A stretch of DNA of 64,000 nucleotides from Paraburkholderia silviterrae (GTDB taxonomy: Bacteria > Pseudomonadota > Gammaproteobacteria > Burkholderiales > Burkholderiaceae). Under the pieces are notes generated by a model. The model ran no database searches and had not been told where the DNA came from. It saw only the letters and a list, made by a program, of their open reading frames with translations. The translations under genes were made by a program, and so were the position numbers. Where the stretch lies: the NCBI RefSeq assembly GCF_004353915.1, contig NZ_SMRP01000006.1:247887-311886 (forward strand), in the 5' to 3' direction. Position 1 is the first letter of the stretch, and the number at the start of each line of letters is the position of its first letter. This document shows, piece by piece, positions 16,206 through 25,496 of this stretch.

Positions 16206-16979
16206 ATGACCCCGTTCGAATTCCGCCAGGCCGTCCGTCACCACGATTTTCGTGGCCCGACCGCTGGCCATTGCGGCGAGTACGCCCAAGCCAATCTCGC
16301 GATTCTGCCCGCCGCGTATGCGCACGATTTCCTGCGCTTTTGCCAGGCAAATCCCAAGCCGTGTCCGCTGCTCGGCGTGGGCGAGCCGGGCGATTTCCGC
16401 GTGCCGATGCTGGGCCGCGACATCGATATCCGCACCGACGTGCCCGCCTATAACGTCTACCGCGACGGCGCACTCAGCGAGTGCCGGGAATCGATCGAGG
16501 CCTTGTGGCAAGACGATTTCGTGGTGTTTGCCATTGGCTGTTCGTTCTCGTTCGAGCACATGCTCACGCTCGAGGGCATCGGCTTGCGCCACGTGGAAGA
16601 AGGCCGCAATGTGCCGATGTACCGCACGAACATCGCGAACCGCCGCGCCGGCGTGTTCGGCGGCGAACTGGTCGTCTCGATGCGCCCGATGCGCGGCGCC
16701 GACGCGATCCGCGCCGTGCAGATCACGAGCCGCTTTCCGGGCGTGCATGGCGCGCCCGTGCATATCGGCGATGCTGCGGAGCTCGGCATCGCCGACCTCG
16801 CGCGCCCCGAGTTCGGCGACGCGGTGACGATCCGACCCGGCGAGCTGCCCGTCTACTGGGCGTGCGGCGTGACGCCCCAAACCGCGCTGATGGCCGCGAA
16901 GCTGCCGGTCGCCATCGCACACGCGCCGGGCCACATGCTGATGACCGATATCACGAATGCATCGCTCGCGGTGTTCTGA
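16206..16979 (+). CDS. DUF1445 (UPF0317) protein, putative hydro-lyase / D-glutamate cyclase family
   Basis: A 257-residue protein of the DUF1445 family ('MTPFEFRQAVRHHDFRGPTAG', 'FAIGCSFSFEHML', 'VPMYRTNI', 'WACGVTPQTALM', 'PGHMLMTDI'). The family is annotated as putative hydro-lyase. A homologous domain in a mammalian mitochondrial protein is D-glutamate cyclase, which turns D-glutamate into 5-oxo-D-proline. The Cys and His-rich conserved motifs are all present. The start is the ATG at 16206 where homology begins. The genes downstream encode an MFS transporter (52 bases on) and a 5-oxoprolinase, which makes a 5-oxoproline role attractive here. Confidence 0.88.
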   Translation: MTPFEFRQAVRHHDFRGPTAGHCGEYAQANLAILPAAYAHDFLRFCQANPKPCPLLGVGEPGDFRVPMLGRDIDIRTDVPAYNVYRDGALSECRESIEALWQDDFVVFAIGCSFSFEHMLTLEGIGLRHVEEGRNVPMYRTNIANRRAGVFGGELVVSMRPMRGADAIRAVQITSRFPGVHGAPVHIGDAAELGIADLARPEFGDAVTIRPGELPVYWACGVTPQTALMAAKLPVAIAHAPGHMLMTDITNASLAVF

Positions 16980-17030
16980 ACCGGGCGGCGCCCCATTTTT
17001 TCATTCCGCGTCTATCCAAAGGAGCAGCAG

Positions 17031-18356
17031 ATGGACAGCAAGACACTCACGGCGAGCGCCGGCGAGGCCGGTCACACCGGCGATATCGGAGACATCGGCG
17101 AGGCGGCCGGCACCGGGCAGCTTTCCTGGTATGCCGAAGCCGGCCCGCGCGCGCGTCGCGCGTTCTGGAGCTGCAAGGTGGGCTACATGCTCGACGGCAT
17201 GGACACGCAGATGCTTTCGTTCGTGATCCCGACGCTTGTTGCCACCTGGGGCATCTCGCTTGGCGACGCCGGCTTTATCGGCACCATGACGCTGCTTTCG
17301 TCGGCGCTCGGCGGCTGGATCGCGGGCATTCTCTCGGACCGCATTGGCCGCGTGCGCACGCTGCAGCTCACCGTGCTGTGGTTCGCGGTCTTCACGGGCC
17401 TGTGCGGGCTCGCGCAGAACTACGGCCAGCTGCTTGCCGCGCGTTCGCTGATGGGCTTCGGCTTTGGCGGCGAATGGACCGCGGGCGCCGTGCTGATTGG
17501 CGAAGTGATTCGCGCGCGCGACCGCGGCAAGGCCGTGGGGCTCGTGCAGTCGGGCTGGGCGATCGGCTGGGGCTTGGCCGCGCTGCTTTACGCTGTGCTG
17601 TTCTCGGTGATGGCGCCCGAAATCGCGTGGCGCGCGCTGTTCCTCATTGGCCTCGTGCCCGCGCTGCTCGTGCTGGTGATTCGCCGATATGTCAAGGAAC
17701 CCGAAATATTTGAGCACGCGAAGGCAGCACAGAAGGACGCACAGGATACCCCGCGTTTTACCGAGATTTTCTCGCCGAAGCTGCTTTCCACGACGCTGCG
17801 CGCTGCGATGCTGACCACGGGTGCGCAAGGCGGCTATTACGCGATCACCACCTGGCTGCCGACGTTTCTGAAGACCGAACGCCACCTCACAGTGATGGGC
17901 ACCGGCGGCTATCTCGCGATGATCATCGTGGGTTCTTACGTGGGCTACCTGTCGAGCGCGTGGCTCACCGACCGTCTCGGCCGCAAGCCCAACTTCATCC
18001 TGTTCGCGGTAGGCTCGATGGCGATTGCCTTTGCTTACACGTCGCTGCCGCTCACGAACGGCTCGATGTTGTGGCTCGGCTTTCCGCTCGGATTTTTCGC
18101 CTCGGGCATCTTTTCGGGCATGGGCGCGTTTCTCACCGAGCTCTTTCCCACCCGCGTGCGCGGTTCCGGCCAGGGCTTTTGCTACAACGTGGGCCGTGCG
18201 ATCGGGGCGCTTTTCCCGGTGCTGATCGGCGCGCTCTCGAAGCAATTCGGCCTTGGCCCGAGTATCGGCATGTTCGCCGTGGCGGCCTATGGCGTGCTGA
18301 TCGTCGCCGCGCTCACGCTGCCCGAGACGCGCGGCCGCGAGCTGGAATCGGCCTGA
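17031..18356 (+). CDS. MFS transporter, probably for an organic acid
   Basis: A 441-residue major facilitator with about 12 membrane helices after a Gly-rich 40-residue cytoplasmic N-terminus. The loop 2-3 signature 'GWIAGILSDRIGRVRTL' and the second-half equivalent 'SAWLTDRLGRKPNF' are clear. The segment 'GFGFGGEWTAGAVLIGEVI' fits the sugar/acid:H+ symporter branch. It lies between the DUF1445 and 5-oxoprolinase genes on one strand, so its substrate is probably the compound they degrade (5-oxoproline, D-glutamate or a hydantoin). That is inference from context. Confidence 0.88.
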   Translation: MDSKTLTASAGEAGHTGDIGDIGEAAGTGQLSWYAEAGPRARRAFWSCKVGYMLDGMDTQMLSFVIPTLVATWGISLGDAGFIGTMTLLSSALGGWIAGILSDRIGRVRTLQLTVLWFAVFTGLCGLAQNYGQLLAARSLMGFGFGGEWTAGAVLIGEVIRARDRGKAVGLVQSGWAIGWGLAALLYAVLFSVMAPEIAWRALFLIGLVPALLVLVIRRYVKEPEIFEHAKAAQKDAQDTPRFTEIFSPKLLSTTLRAAMLTTGAQGGYYAITTWLPTFLKTERHLTVMGTGGYLAMIIVGSYVGYLSSAWLTDRLGRKPNFILFAVGSMAIAFAYTSLPLTNGSMLWLGFPLGFFASGIFSGMGAFLTELFPTRVRGSGQGFCYNVGRAIGALFPVLIGALSKQFGLGPSIGMFAVAAYGVLIVAALTLPETRGRELESA

Positions 18357-18453
18357 GTTTGCCCTGAATCTGGCTTGAATCGCGGGCCTGCATCGAATAC
18401 TTCCGCATTCGATCCGCCATACATCGTTCTACTAATCGACTACGCATCGCACC

Positions 18454-21400
18454 ATGACTCACGATCACGCTTCCGACGCTTGCACCCCGTCCCGCTGGCA
18501 ATTCTGGATCGACCGCGGCGGCACGTTCACCGACATCGTCGCGCGCCGTCCCGACGGCACGCTCACCACGCACAAGCTGCTCTCCGAGAATCCCGAACAA
18601 TACCGCGATGCGGCGGTGGCGGGCATCCGCCATCTGCTCGGGCTGCGCGCCGATCAGCCGATCACGCCGCGCGAGGTCGAGATGGTCAAGATGGGCACCA
18701 CGGTCGCCACGAACGCGCTGCTCGAACGCAAGGGCGAGCCGGTTGCGCTCGTGACCACGCGCGGCTTTCGCGACGTGCTGCGCATCGCGTATCAGAACCG
18801 TCCGCGCCTGTTCGATCTCGACATCGCGCTGCCCGAAGCGCTGTATGAGCGCGTAGTCGAAATCGACGAACGCGTGAGCGCGCAAGGCGAGCTGGTCGCG
18901 CCGCTCGATCTGGACCGTGCCGAAGCCGCGTTGCGCGAGGTCTACGCCATGGGCATTCGCGCGCTCGCGATCGTGCTGATTCACGGCTACCGCCACACCG
19001 CGCACGAGCGCGAAATCGCCGATCTGGCGCGGCGCATCGGCTTCACGCAGGTTTCGGCCTCGCACGAAGTCTCGCCGCTCATGAAGATGGTCTCGCGCGG
19101 CGACACCACCGTGGTCGACGCCTATCTCTCGCCCATCCTGCGCCGCTATGTCGATCAGGTCGCGAGCGAGATGCCGGGCGTGAATCTGCAATTCATGCAG
19201 AGCAGCGGCGGCCTCACGCGCGCCGACCGCTTCCAGGGCAAGGACGCGATTCTTTCGGGCCCGGCCGGTGGCATCGTCGGCATGGTGCGCGCCGCGCAGG
19301 CGGCGGGCTTCGAGCGCGTGATCGGCTTCGACATGGGCGGCACTTCTACCGACGTCTCGCATTTCAACGGCGAATTCGAGCGCGTGTTCGAGACCCAGGT
19401 GGCCGGCGTGCGCATGCGCGCGCCGATGATGAGCATTCACACCGTGGCGGCGGGCGGCGGCTCGGTGCTGGGCTTCGACGGCGCGCGGCTGCGCGTCGGG
19501 CCCGATTCAGCGGGTGCCAATCCCGGGCCCTGCGCCTACCGGCGCGGCGGTCCGCTTACGGTGACCGACTGCAATGTCATGCTCGGCAAGATCCAGCCCG
19601 AGTACTTCCCGCACGTGTTCGGCCCGCACGCGAACGAGGCGCTCGATCGCGACGCCGTGGTCCAGCGCTTCAACGCGCTCGCCGACGAAATCTTCGCCGC
19701 CACGGCTCAGCGTCGCACGCCCGAGGAAATCGCCGAAGGCTATCTGGAGATCGCGATCGGCAGCATGGCGAACGCCATCAAGAAGATCTCGGTGCAGCGC
19801 GGCCACGACGTCTCCCAATACGTGCTCACGACCTTCGGCGGCGCGGGCGGCCAGCACGCTTGCGGCGTGGCGGATGCGCTCGGCATGAGCCGCGTGTTCG
19901 CGCATCCGCTCGCGGGCGTGCTCTCCGCGTTCGGCATGGGGCTCGCCGATCAGACCGCGATGCGCGAGCGCGCGCTCGAAATCGTGCTTGAAGACGCGTC
20001 GCTCGCGCGAATCGACGCTGCGCTCGACGCGCTCGCGCAGGACGCGAGCGGCGCGCTGCTCGAACAGGGCGTGGACGCCGCGCACATCTCCACGGCGCGG
20101 CGCGTGCATCTGCGCTATCAGGGCACCGATTCGGCGCTCGCGGTGAACGCCGGCAGCGTGGACGCGATGCGCGCGGCGTTCGAAGCGGCCTACCGGCAGC
20201 GCTACGCGTTCCTGATGCCGGACACGCCGCTCGTGGTGGAGCTCGCCTCGGTGGAAGCCATCGGCCACTCGGACGCGCAGCCCGTGACCGGCACGCTCGC
20301 GCCGCGCGAGATGGGCGGCGCGCCGTCGGCTCAGGCGCGCGTGCGCTCCTATTCGGGCGGCCGCTGGCACGACGCGTCGCTTTATCTGCGCGACACGCTC
20401 ATGGCCGGCGACGTGCTCGACGGCCCTGCGATCATCGCCGAGAAGAACGGCACGACCGTGGTCGAGCCGGGCTGGCAGGCGGCGCTGACCGCGCAGGGCA
20501 ATGTCGTGATGACGCGCGTGCTGCCGCTGCCCACACGCCGCTCGATCGGCACCGAGGCCGATCCCGTGCGGCTCGAGATCTTCAACAACCTCTTCATGTC
20601 GATCGCCGAGCAGATGGGTTTGCGCCTGCAAAACACCGCGTATTCGGTGAACATCAAGGAGCGGCTCGACTTTTCGTGCGCGATCTTCGACGCGGCGGGC
20701 AATCTGATCGCGAACGCGCCGCATATGCCCGTGCATCTCGGCTCGATGGGCGAAAGCATCAAAACCGTCATCGAGCGCAATCGCGACACGATGCGCGACG
20801 GCGACGTGTTCATGCTCAACGACCCGTATCACGGCGGCACACACCTGCCCGACGTCACGGTCATCACACCCGTGTTCGCCGAAGGCAGCGCGGAGCCGCT
20901 CTTCTACGTGGGCTCGCGCGGGCATCACGCGGACATCGGCGGCATCACGCCGGGCTCGATGCCGGCGGCTTCCCAGCATATCGAAGAGGAGGGCGTGCTC
21001 ATCGATAACTGGCAGCTCGTCGAGGCCGGCACGCTGCGCGAGCGCGAAACGCGCGCATTGCTGGCCTCGGGCCGCTATCCGGCGCGCAATATCGATCAGA
21101 ACATGGCCGATCTGCGCGCGCAGGTCGCCGCGAACCAGAAGGGCGTGGACGAATTGCGCCGCATGGTCGCGCAGTTCGGCCGCGACGTGGTGCTCGCATT
21201 CATGCAGCACGTGCAGGACAACGCGGAAGAAGCGGTGCGCCGCGTGATCGGCGCGCTCAAGGACGGCGCGTACCGCTATGAGCTCGACAACGGCGCGGTA
21301 ATCGAGGTGGCGATTCGCGTGGATGCGCAAACGCGCAGCGCCGCCATCGACTTTACCGGCACTTCGGCGCAACTGCCGAACAACTTCAACGCGCCGAAGG

Positions 21401-22086
21401 CCGTGTGCATGGCGGCCGTGCTCTATGTCTTCCGCACGCTCGTGGGCGACGACATCCCGCTCAACGCGGGCTGCCTCAAGCCGCTCACGGTGACGGTGCC
21501 CGAGCGCTCGATGCTCAATCCGGTGTATCCGGCGGCGGTGGTGTCGGGCAACGTGGAGACCTCGTCGGCGATCACGAATGCGCTTTATGGCGCGCTCGGC
21601 ATCGTGGCGTCGAGCCAGGGCACGATGAATAATTTCACCTTCGGCGACGCACGTTACCAGTACTACGAAACGATTGCGGGCGGCAGTGGCGCGGGTGAGG
21701 GCTTCAGCGGCGTCGATGCGGTGCAGACCCACATGACCAACTCGCGCCTGACCGATCCCGAGGTGCTCGAATGGCGCTATCCGGTGCGCCTCGAATCGCA
21801 TTTGATTCGCGCGGAGTCGGGTGGCGGCGGACGCTGGCACGGCGGCAACGGGGCGGTCCGGCGCATCCGCTTCCTCGCGCCGATGACGGCGTCGATCCTC
21901 TCGAACAACCGCATCCACGCGCCGTTCGGCGCGGCGGGCGGGCGGCCGGGGCGCGCGGGAAGCAACCGCGTCGAGCGCGCGGACGGCGAGATCGTGGCGC
22001 TCGGCCATATCGCCAGCGTGGAGATGGGCGCGGGCGATGTGTTCGTGGTGGAGACGCCGGGAGGCGGCGGCTACGGGCACGCGTAG
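18454..22086 (+). CDS. 5-oxoprolinase, fused HyuA-HyuB type
   Basis: A 1210-residue enzyme with both subunits of the hydantoinase/oxoprolinase family in one chain: HyuA-like residues 1 to about 690 ('IDRGGTFTDIVARRPDG', 'GFDMGGTSTDVSHFNGEFER', 'FGGAGGQHACGVADALGM') and HyuB-like residues about 700-1210 ('FNNLFMSIAEQMG', 'LNDPYHGGTHLPDVTVITPVF', 'RGHHADIGG'). The order and length match ATP-dependent 5-oxoprolinase, which opens 5-oxo-L-proline to L-glutamate using ATP. DVSHFNGEFER is typical of oxoprolinases rather than hydantoinases. It is last in the operon after the MFS gene (97 bases). Confidence 0.9.
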   Translation: MTHDHASDACTPSRWQFWIDRGGTFTDIVARRPDGTLTTHKLLSENPEQYRDAAVAGIRHLLGLRADQPITPREVEMVKMGTTVATNALLERKGEPVALVTTRGFRDVLRIAYQNRPRLFDLDIALPEALYERVVEIDERVSAQGELVAPLDLDRAEAALREVYAMGIRALAIVLIHGYRHTAHEREIADLARRIGFTQVSASHEVSPLMKMVSRGDTTVVDAYLSPILRRYVDQVASEMPGVNLQFMQSSGGLTRADRFQGKDAILSGPAGGIVGMVRAAQAAGFERVIGFDMGGTSTDVSHFNGEFERVFETQVAGVRMRAPMMSIHTVAAGGGSVLGFDGARLRVGPDSAGANPGPCAYRRGGPLTVTDCNVMLGKIQPEYFPHVFGPHANEALDRDAVVQRFNALADEIFAATAQRRTPEEIAEGYLEIAIGSMANAIKKISVQRGHDVSQYVLTTFGGAGGQHACGVADALGMSRVFAHPLAGVLSAFGMGLADQTAMRERALEIVLEDASLARIDAALDALAQDASGALLEQGVDAAHISTARRVHLRYQGTDSALAVNAGSVDAMRAAFEAAYRQRYAFLMPDTPLVVELASVEAIGHSDAQPVTGTLAPREMGGAPSAQARVRSYSGGRWHDASLYLRDTLMAGDVLDGPAIIAEKNGTTVVEPGWQAALTAQGNVVMTRVLPLPTRRSIGTEADPVRLEIFNNLFMSIAEQMGLRLQNTAYSVNIKERLDFSCAIFDAAGNLIANAPHMPVHLGSMGESIKTVIERNRDTMRDGDVFMLNDPYHGGTHLPDVTVITPVFAEGSAEPLFYVGSRGHHADIGGITPGSMPAASQHIEEEGVLIDNWQLVEAGTLRERETRALLASGRYPARNIDQNMADLRAQVAANQKGVDELRRMVAQFGRDVVLAFMQHVQDNAEEAVRRVIGALKDGAYRYELDNGAVIEVAIRVDAQTRSAAIDFTGTSAQLPNNFNAPKAVCMAAVLYVFRTLVGDDIPLNAGCLKPLTVTVPERSMLNPVYPAAVVSGNVETSSAITNALYGALGIVASSQGTMNNFTFGDARYQYYETIAGGSGAGEGFSGVDAVQTHMTNSRLTDPEVLEWRYPVRLESHLIRAESGGGGRWHGGNGAVRRIRFLAPMTASILSNNRIHAPFGAAGGRPGRAGSNRVERADGEIVALGHIASVEMGAGDVFVVETPGGGGYGHA

Positions 22087-22259
22087 TGTGTTGCTCTGCC
22101 GCCTGCACGGGGCACCGCTCCGCATGAACGAATGTTCATCCGCTTGAGGCCGGCATGAGAGACGAAGGCGCCTAATCTGGGCTGTAGCCGATCCAGAACG
22201 ACAATACAGGACGAAGATCCACGGCTCCTTCGAATCTCATGACATGGAGACAGACCATC

Positions 22260-22607
22260 ATGAACGCGATCCTCAAGCGCGCCGTTCCGCTCATGCCACT
22301 CGTGCTGGTGGCGGCCAGTTCGCTGGCGTGCGCCGCCGGCCATCTGACGCCGCAGCAATGCAACAGCTATCCGTTCAAGCCGGCGCACGGCGCGCTGTCG
22401 AGCGACGACGTGGCGCGCGAGCTCAACGAGCTGGCGTCGGTGGGCTATCGGCCCGGCATCGATAACTATTCGCCCGATATCGCCGACGCCCGCGCGAAGC
22501 TCAACGCCGAATACGCGAAGGACTGCGCGTCGGGACCGTCCAGCGCGAGCCAGTCGGCAACCGGCCCGGCCACGAGCGCTGCGACTAGCGTGGCCACTAG
22601 CGGCTAA
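22260..22607 (+). CDS. DUF4148-type small exported protein
   Basis: A 115-residue protein with an N-terminal signal peptide (MNAILKRAVPLMPLVLVAASSLACAAG). Its mature domain ('SSDDVARELNELASVGYRPGIDNYSPDIADARAKLNAEY') resembles the DUF4148 family, which is abundant in Burkholderia and has no known function. The C-terminus is a low-complexity Ser/Ala/Thr tail. GGAG precedes the start by about ten bases. Confidence 0.75.
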   Translation: MNAILKRAVPLMPLVLVAASSLACAAGHLTPQQCNSYPFKPAHGALSSDDVARELNELASVGYRPGIDNYSPDIADARAKLNAEYAKDCASGPSSASQSATGPATSAATSVATSG

Positions 22608-22789
22608 GCTCGTCTCGCGGCGCACGCCGCGTCCCATTCCCCTCGCTGTTTATTCGGCCGCCGTCACAAAACTTAAAAGCAGCTTCGTTATGCTTCGGCG
22701 TTGTCTTGCCGCTGCGTTCGCGCGCGGGAAGGCGATGCTCGGGCCGCTCCTCGAGCCGTTGTTGTGCCTCTATCTGGATGGAGACTTCG

Positions 22790-23239
22790 ATGACGGTCGA
22801 ATTCGTGCCGGCGCGTCCGCATTTTGGCGACGCGCCGAGCAAACGTTTGCGCTTGCCCGGCGACCTTGCGACACCGCCCACATATGCCACACTGCTGGCA
22901 TGTGCAATAGTTGCGTGCGCAACTACAGCGTGCGGCGATCGCACCGGCGACGCACGCGTCGCGCTCACCACGAGCGCTGCACGCGAGCTCGGACAAACGC
23001 AGCCCGCAGCATCGACAAACCCTCAGCCAAACCCGGCGCAAGCCGATTCGCCGCTCGCAACGACATTTGCGGCCGGCGCGTCCACACCGAATTCCGCCGA
23101 TGGCGCAAACAGCGCGGCTGCCCTTGCCGCGCGCGCGGTGCGCTCGCCCGCACGGCCCGGCGCCGCCGCGGGCGAGCACGCCGCGACAGATGCCGACAAC
23201 GCACCGCTTGCCACTCCCGTGATTCACACCGCCGACTGA
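22790..23239 (+). CDS. hypothetical exported or lipid-anchored protein
   Basis: A 149-residue protein. A hydrophobic stretch at residues 28-48 ('ATLLACAIVACATTACGD') ends in a cysteine that could be a lipobox, though the 27-residue charged N-terminus before it is long. The rest is Ala/Pro/Ser-rich and probably disordered. GGAG six bases before the ATG supports the start. No family is recognised. It lies about 90 bases upstream of the phospholipase C gene on the same strand. Confidence 0.5.
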   Translation: MTVEFVPARPHFGDAPSKRLRLPGDLATPPTYATLLACAIVACATTACGDRTGDARVALTTSAARELGQTQPAASTNPQPNPAQADSPLATTFAAGASTPNSADGANSAAALAARAVRSPARPGAAAGEHAATDADNAPLATPVIHTAD

Positions 23240-23332
23240 CGCACCTGGCCGCGCGAAGCTGCGCCGCCTGTCGTTTTGTCAGGCGGCGCCGCGTCGCGCG
23301 GGCATTCTCAACCCGAAGACGGAAACCACAAC

Positions 23333-25444
23333 ATGACTTCGAGAAGCCGCCGTGACTTCCTCCGCACCGCCGCGATGAGCGCCGGTTCGGCCACTGCTCT
23401 GACGATGCTGCCGCTGGGCATCCGCAACGCGCTTGCGATTCCGGCCAACAATCGCACGGGCAGCATACGCGACGTCGAGCACATCGTGATCCTCATGCAG
23501 GAGAACCGCTCGTTCGATCATTACTTTGGCACGCTGCGCGGCGTGCGCGGCTTCGGCGACACGCGCGCGATCACGCTGCCCAACGGGCAGCCCGTGTGGA
23601 ACCAGCCACTCGCGGCAGGCGCGGGTGAGGTGCTGCCGTTCCATCCCACGGCGGCCAACCTCGGGCTGCAGTTCATCCAGGATCTGCCGCACGACTGGAC
23701 CACGACGCACGCCGCCTGGAATGGCGGCCGCTACGACCAGTGGGTGCCGGCCAAGGGCCCGACCACGATGGCCTACCTCACGCGCGACGACATTCCCTTC
23801 CACTACCAGCTCGCCGACGCCTTCACGATCTGCGACGCCTACCATTGCTCGACGATGACCTCGACCGATCCGAACCGCTATTACATGTGGACCGGCTGGG
23901 TGGGCAACGACGGCAGCGGCGGCGGCCCGGTGATCGACAACGCGGAAGCGGGCTACGGCTGGTCCACGTATCCTGAAGCGCTGCAAGGCGCGGGCATCTC
24001 GTGGAAGATCTATCAGGACGTGGGCGAAGGGCTCGACGCGAAGGGCTCGTGGGGCTGGACCGGCGACAACCCGTATATTGGCAATTACGGCGACAACTCG
24101 CTGCTGTATTTCCATCAATACCAGAACGCGCAGCCGGGCAACCCGCTCTACGACCGCGCGCGCACGGGCACGAACGTGCTCGCGGGCGGCGGCTACTTCG
24201 ACGTGCTCAAGCAGGACGTGCAGAACAACGCACTACCGCAGGTTTCGTGGATCGTCGCACCCGAGGCCTATTCCGAGCATCCGAACTGGCCCGCGAACTA
24301 TGGCGCGTGGTACGTCGACCAGGTGCTGCAGATCCTCACGTCGAACCCCGAGATCTGGAGCAAGACAGTACTGCTGATCAATTACGACGAGAACGACGGC
24401 TTCTTCGATCATCTCGCGCCGCCGTTCCCGGCCGCGTCGAGTGCCAACGGGCTTTCCACGGTGGACACCGTCAACGAGATTTTCCCGGGCAGCAGCAAAT
24501 ACGCGGCGGGCCCGTACGGCCTCGGGCAGCGCGTGCCGATGCTGGTTGTTTCGCCGTGGTCGCGCGGCGGCTGGGTGTGCTCGCAGACTTTCGATCACAC
24601 CTCGGTGATCCGCTTCATCGCAAAGCGCTTCGGCGAGCAGCACGACCTGCGCGAGCCGAACATCACCGCGTGGCGCCGTGCCGTGTGCGGCGACCTCACT
24701 TCGGCGTTCGACTTTGCCACGCCCAATGCCACGCTGCCTGTGCTGCCTTCCACGAGCGGCTACGCGCCGCCCGATCGCAATCGCCACCCGAGCTATGTGC
24801 CGCAGCCGCCTGCTACCGGCAGCGTGCCGAAACAGGAGAGCGGCGTGCGCCTCGCACGGGCGCTGCCCTATGAGTTGTTCGTGCGTTTCGACGCGAACGG
24901 CGCTTCGGGCAAGGCGGGCATGCACTTCATCAATACGGGGCGTGCCGGCGCGGTGTTCCTCGTCTATACCGCGGGCAGCGCCGACGCGCCGCTCAGCTAT
25001 ACGGTGGAGGCGGGCAAGCGTCTCGAGGACAAGCTGACCCTTGGCACGACCGGCGCGTACGACTTCACCGTGCACGGACCGAACGGCTTTTTGCGCCGCT
25101 TCGCGGGCAAGCAGGTGCAGATGAGCTGGTTGGGCGGCGACACTGCGCGCCCTGAGGTGACCGAAGGCTACGACGTGGCGAACGGCAATCTGCAATTGCG
25201 CCTGCAAAACACGGGCAATGCGAAATGCCAGTTCACGATCGTCAACGCCTACGACCCGGGCACGCCCGTCGTGCACAGCGTGCGCGGCGGCGATGTCGAG
25301 CAGGTCTACCTCGATCTGCGCAACGCTTACGGCTGGTACGACCTGACCATCACCGTCGATAGCGACGCGAGCTTCGTGCGCCGCATTGCGGGGCACGTGG
25401 AAACGGGGCGTCCTGGCTATAGCGATCCGGCGCTTGGCGGCTGA
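23333..25444 (+). CDS. plcN: non-hemolytic phospholipase C, phosphocholine-specific type, Tat-exported
   Basis: A 703-residue enzyme. The twin-arginine signal SRRDFLRTAAMSAGSA occupies the N-terminus. Then follows the phosphoesterase domain ('DVEHIVILMQENRSFDHYFGTLRGVRGFGD', 'MTSTDPNRYYMWTG', 'INYDENDGFFDHLAPP', 'RVPMLVVSPWSRGGWVCSQTFDHTSVIRFI'), and from about residue 500 two repeats of the C-terminal bacterial phospholipase C domain. It hydrolyses phosphatidylcholine-like lipids outside the cytoplasm, often for phosphate or choline supply. Length and order match PlcN. ATG at 23333 begins the Tat peptide. A hairpin follows the gene. Confidence 0.92.
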   Translation: MTSRSRRDFLRTAAMSAGSATALTMLPLGIRNALAIPANNRTGSIRDVEHIVILMQENRSFDHYFGTLRGVRGFGDTRAITLPNGQPVWNQPLAAGAGEVLPFHPTAANLGLQFIQDLPHDWTTTHAAWNGGRYDQWVPAKGPTTMAYLTRDDIPFHYQLADAFTICDAYHCSTMTSTDPNRYYMWTGWVGNDGSGGGPVIDNAEAGYGWSTYPEALQGAGISWKIYQDVGEGLDAKGSWGWTGDNPYIGNYGDNSLLYFHQYQNAQPGNPLYDRARTGTNVLAGGGYFDVLKQDVQNNALPQVSWIVAPEAYSEHPNWPANYGAWYVDQVLQILTSNPEIWSKTVLLINYDENDGFFDHLAPPFPAASSANGLSTVDTVNEIFPGSSKYAAGPYGLGQRVPMLVVSPWSRGGWVCSQTFDHTSVIRFIAKRFGEQHDLREPNITAWRRAVCGDLTSAFDFATPNATLPVLPSTSGYAPPDRNRHPSYVPQPPATGSVPKQESGVRLARALPYELFVRFDANGASGKAGMHFINTGRAGAVFLVYTAGSADAPLSYTVEAGKRLEDKLTLGTTGAYDFTVHGPNGFLRRFAGKQVQMSWLGGDTARPEVTEGYDVANGNLQLRLQNTGNAKCQFTIVNAYDPGTPVVHSVRGGDVEQVYLDLRNAYGWYDLTITVDSDASFVRRIAGHVETGRPGYSDPALGG

Positions 25445-25454
25445 TGTGCATGGG

Positions 25455-25479
25455 GCGCTCGGGGGGAGAGCCCGAGCGC
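25455..25479. terminator. hairpin between convergent plcN and MOSC genes
   Basis: GCGCTCGGG and CCCGAGCGC form perfect 9-base arms with a 7-base loop just after the plcN stop. There is no T-run, so it may act with Rho or only protect the mRNA end. Confidence 0.5.
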
Positions 25480-25496
25480 GGGGCACGCGCGATTTA

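Noticed and set aside
19507..22125. Long minus-strand open frame of about 870 codons
   Set aside because: It is antisense to the 5-oxoprolinase gene and has Arg/His/Ala-rich shadow composition caused by GC-rich third positions.
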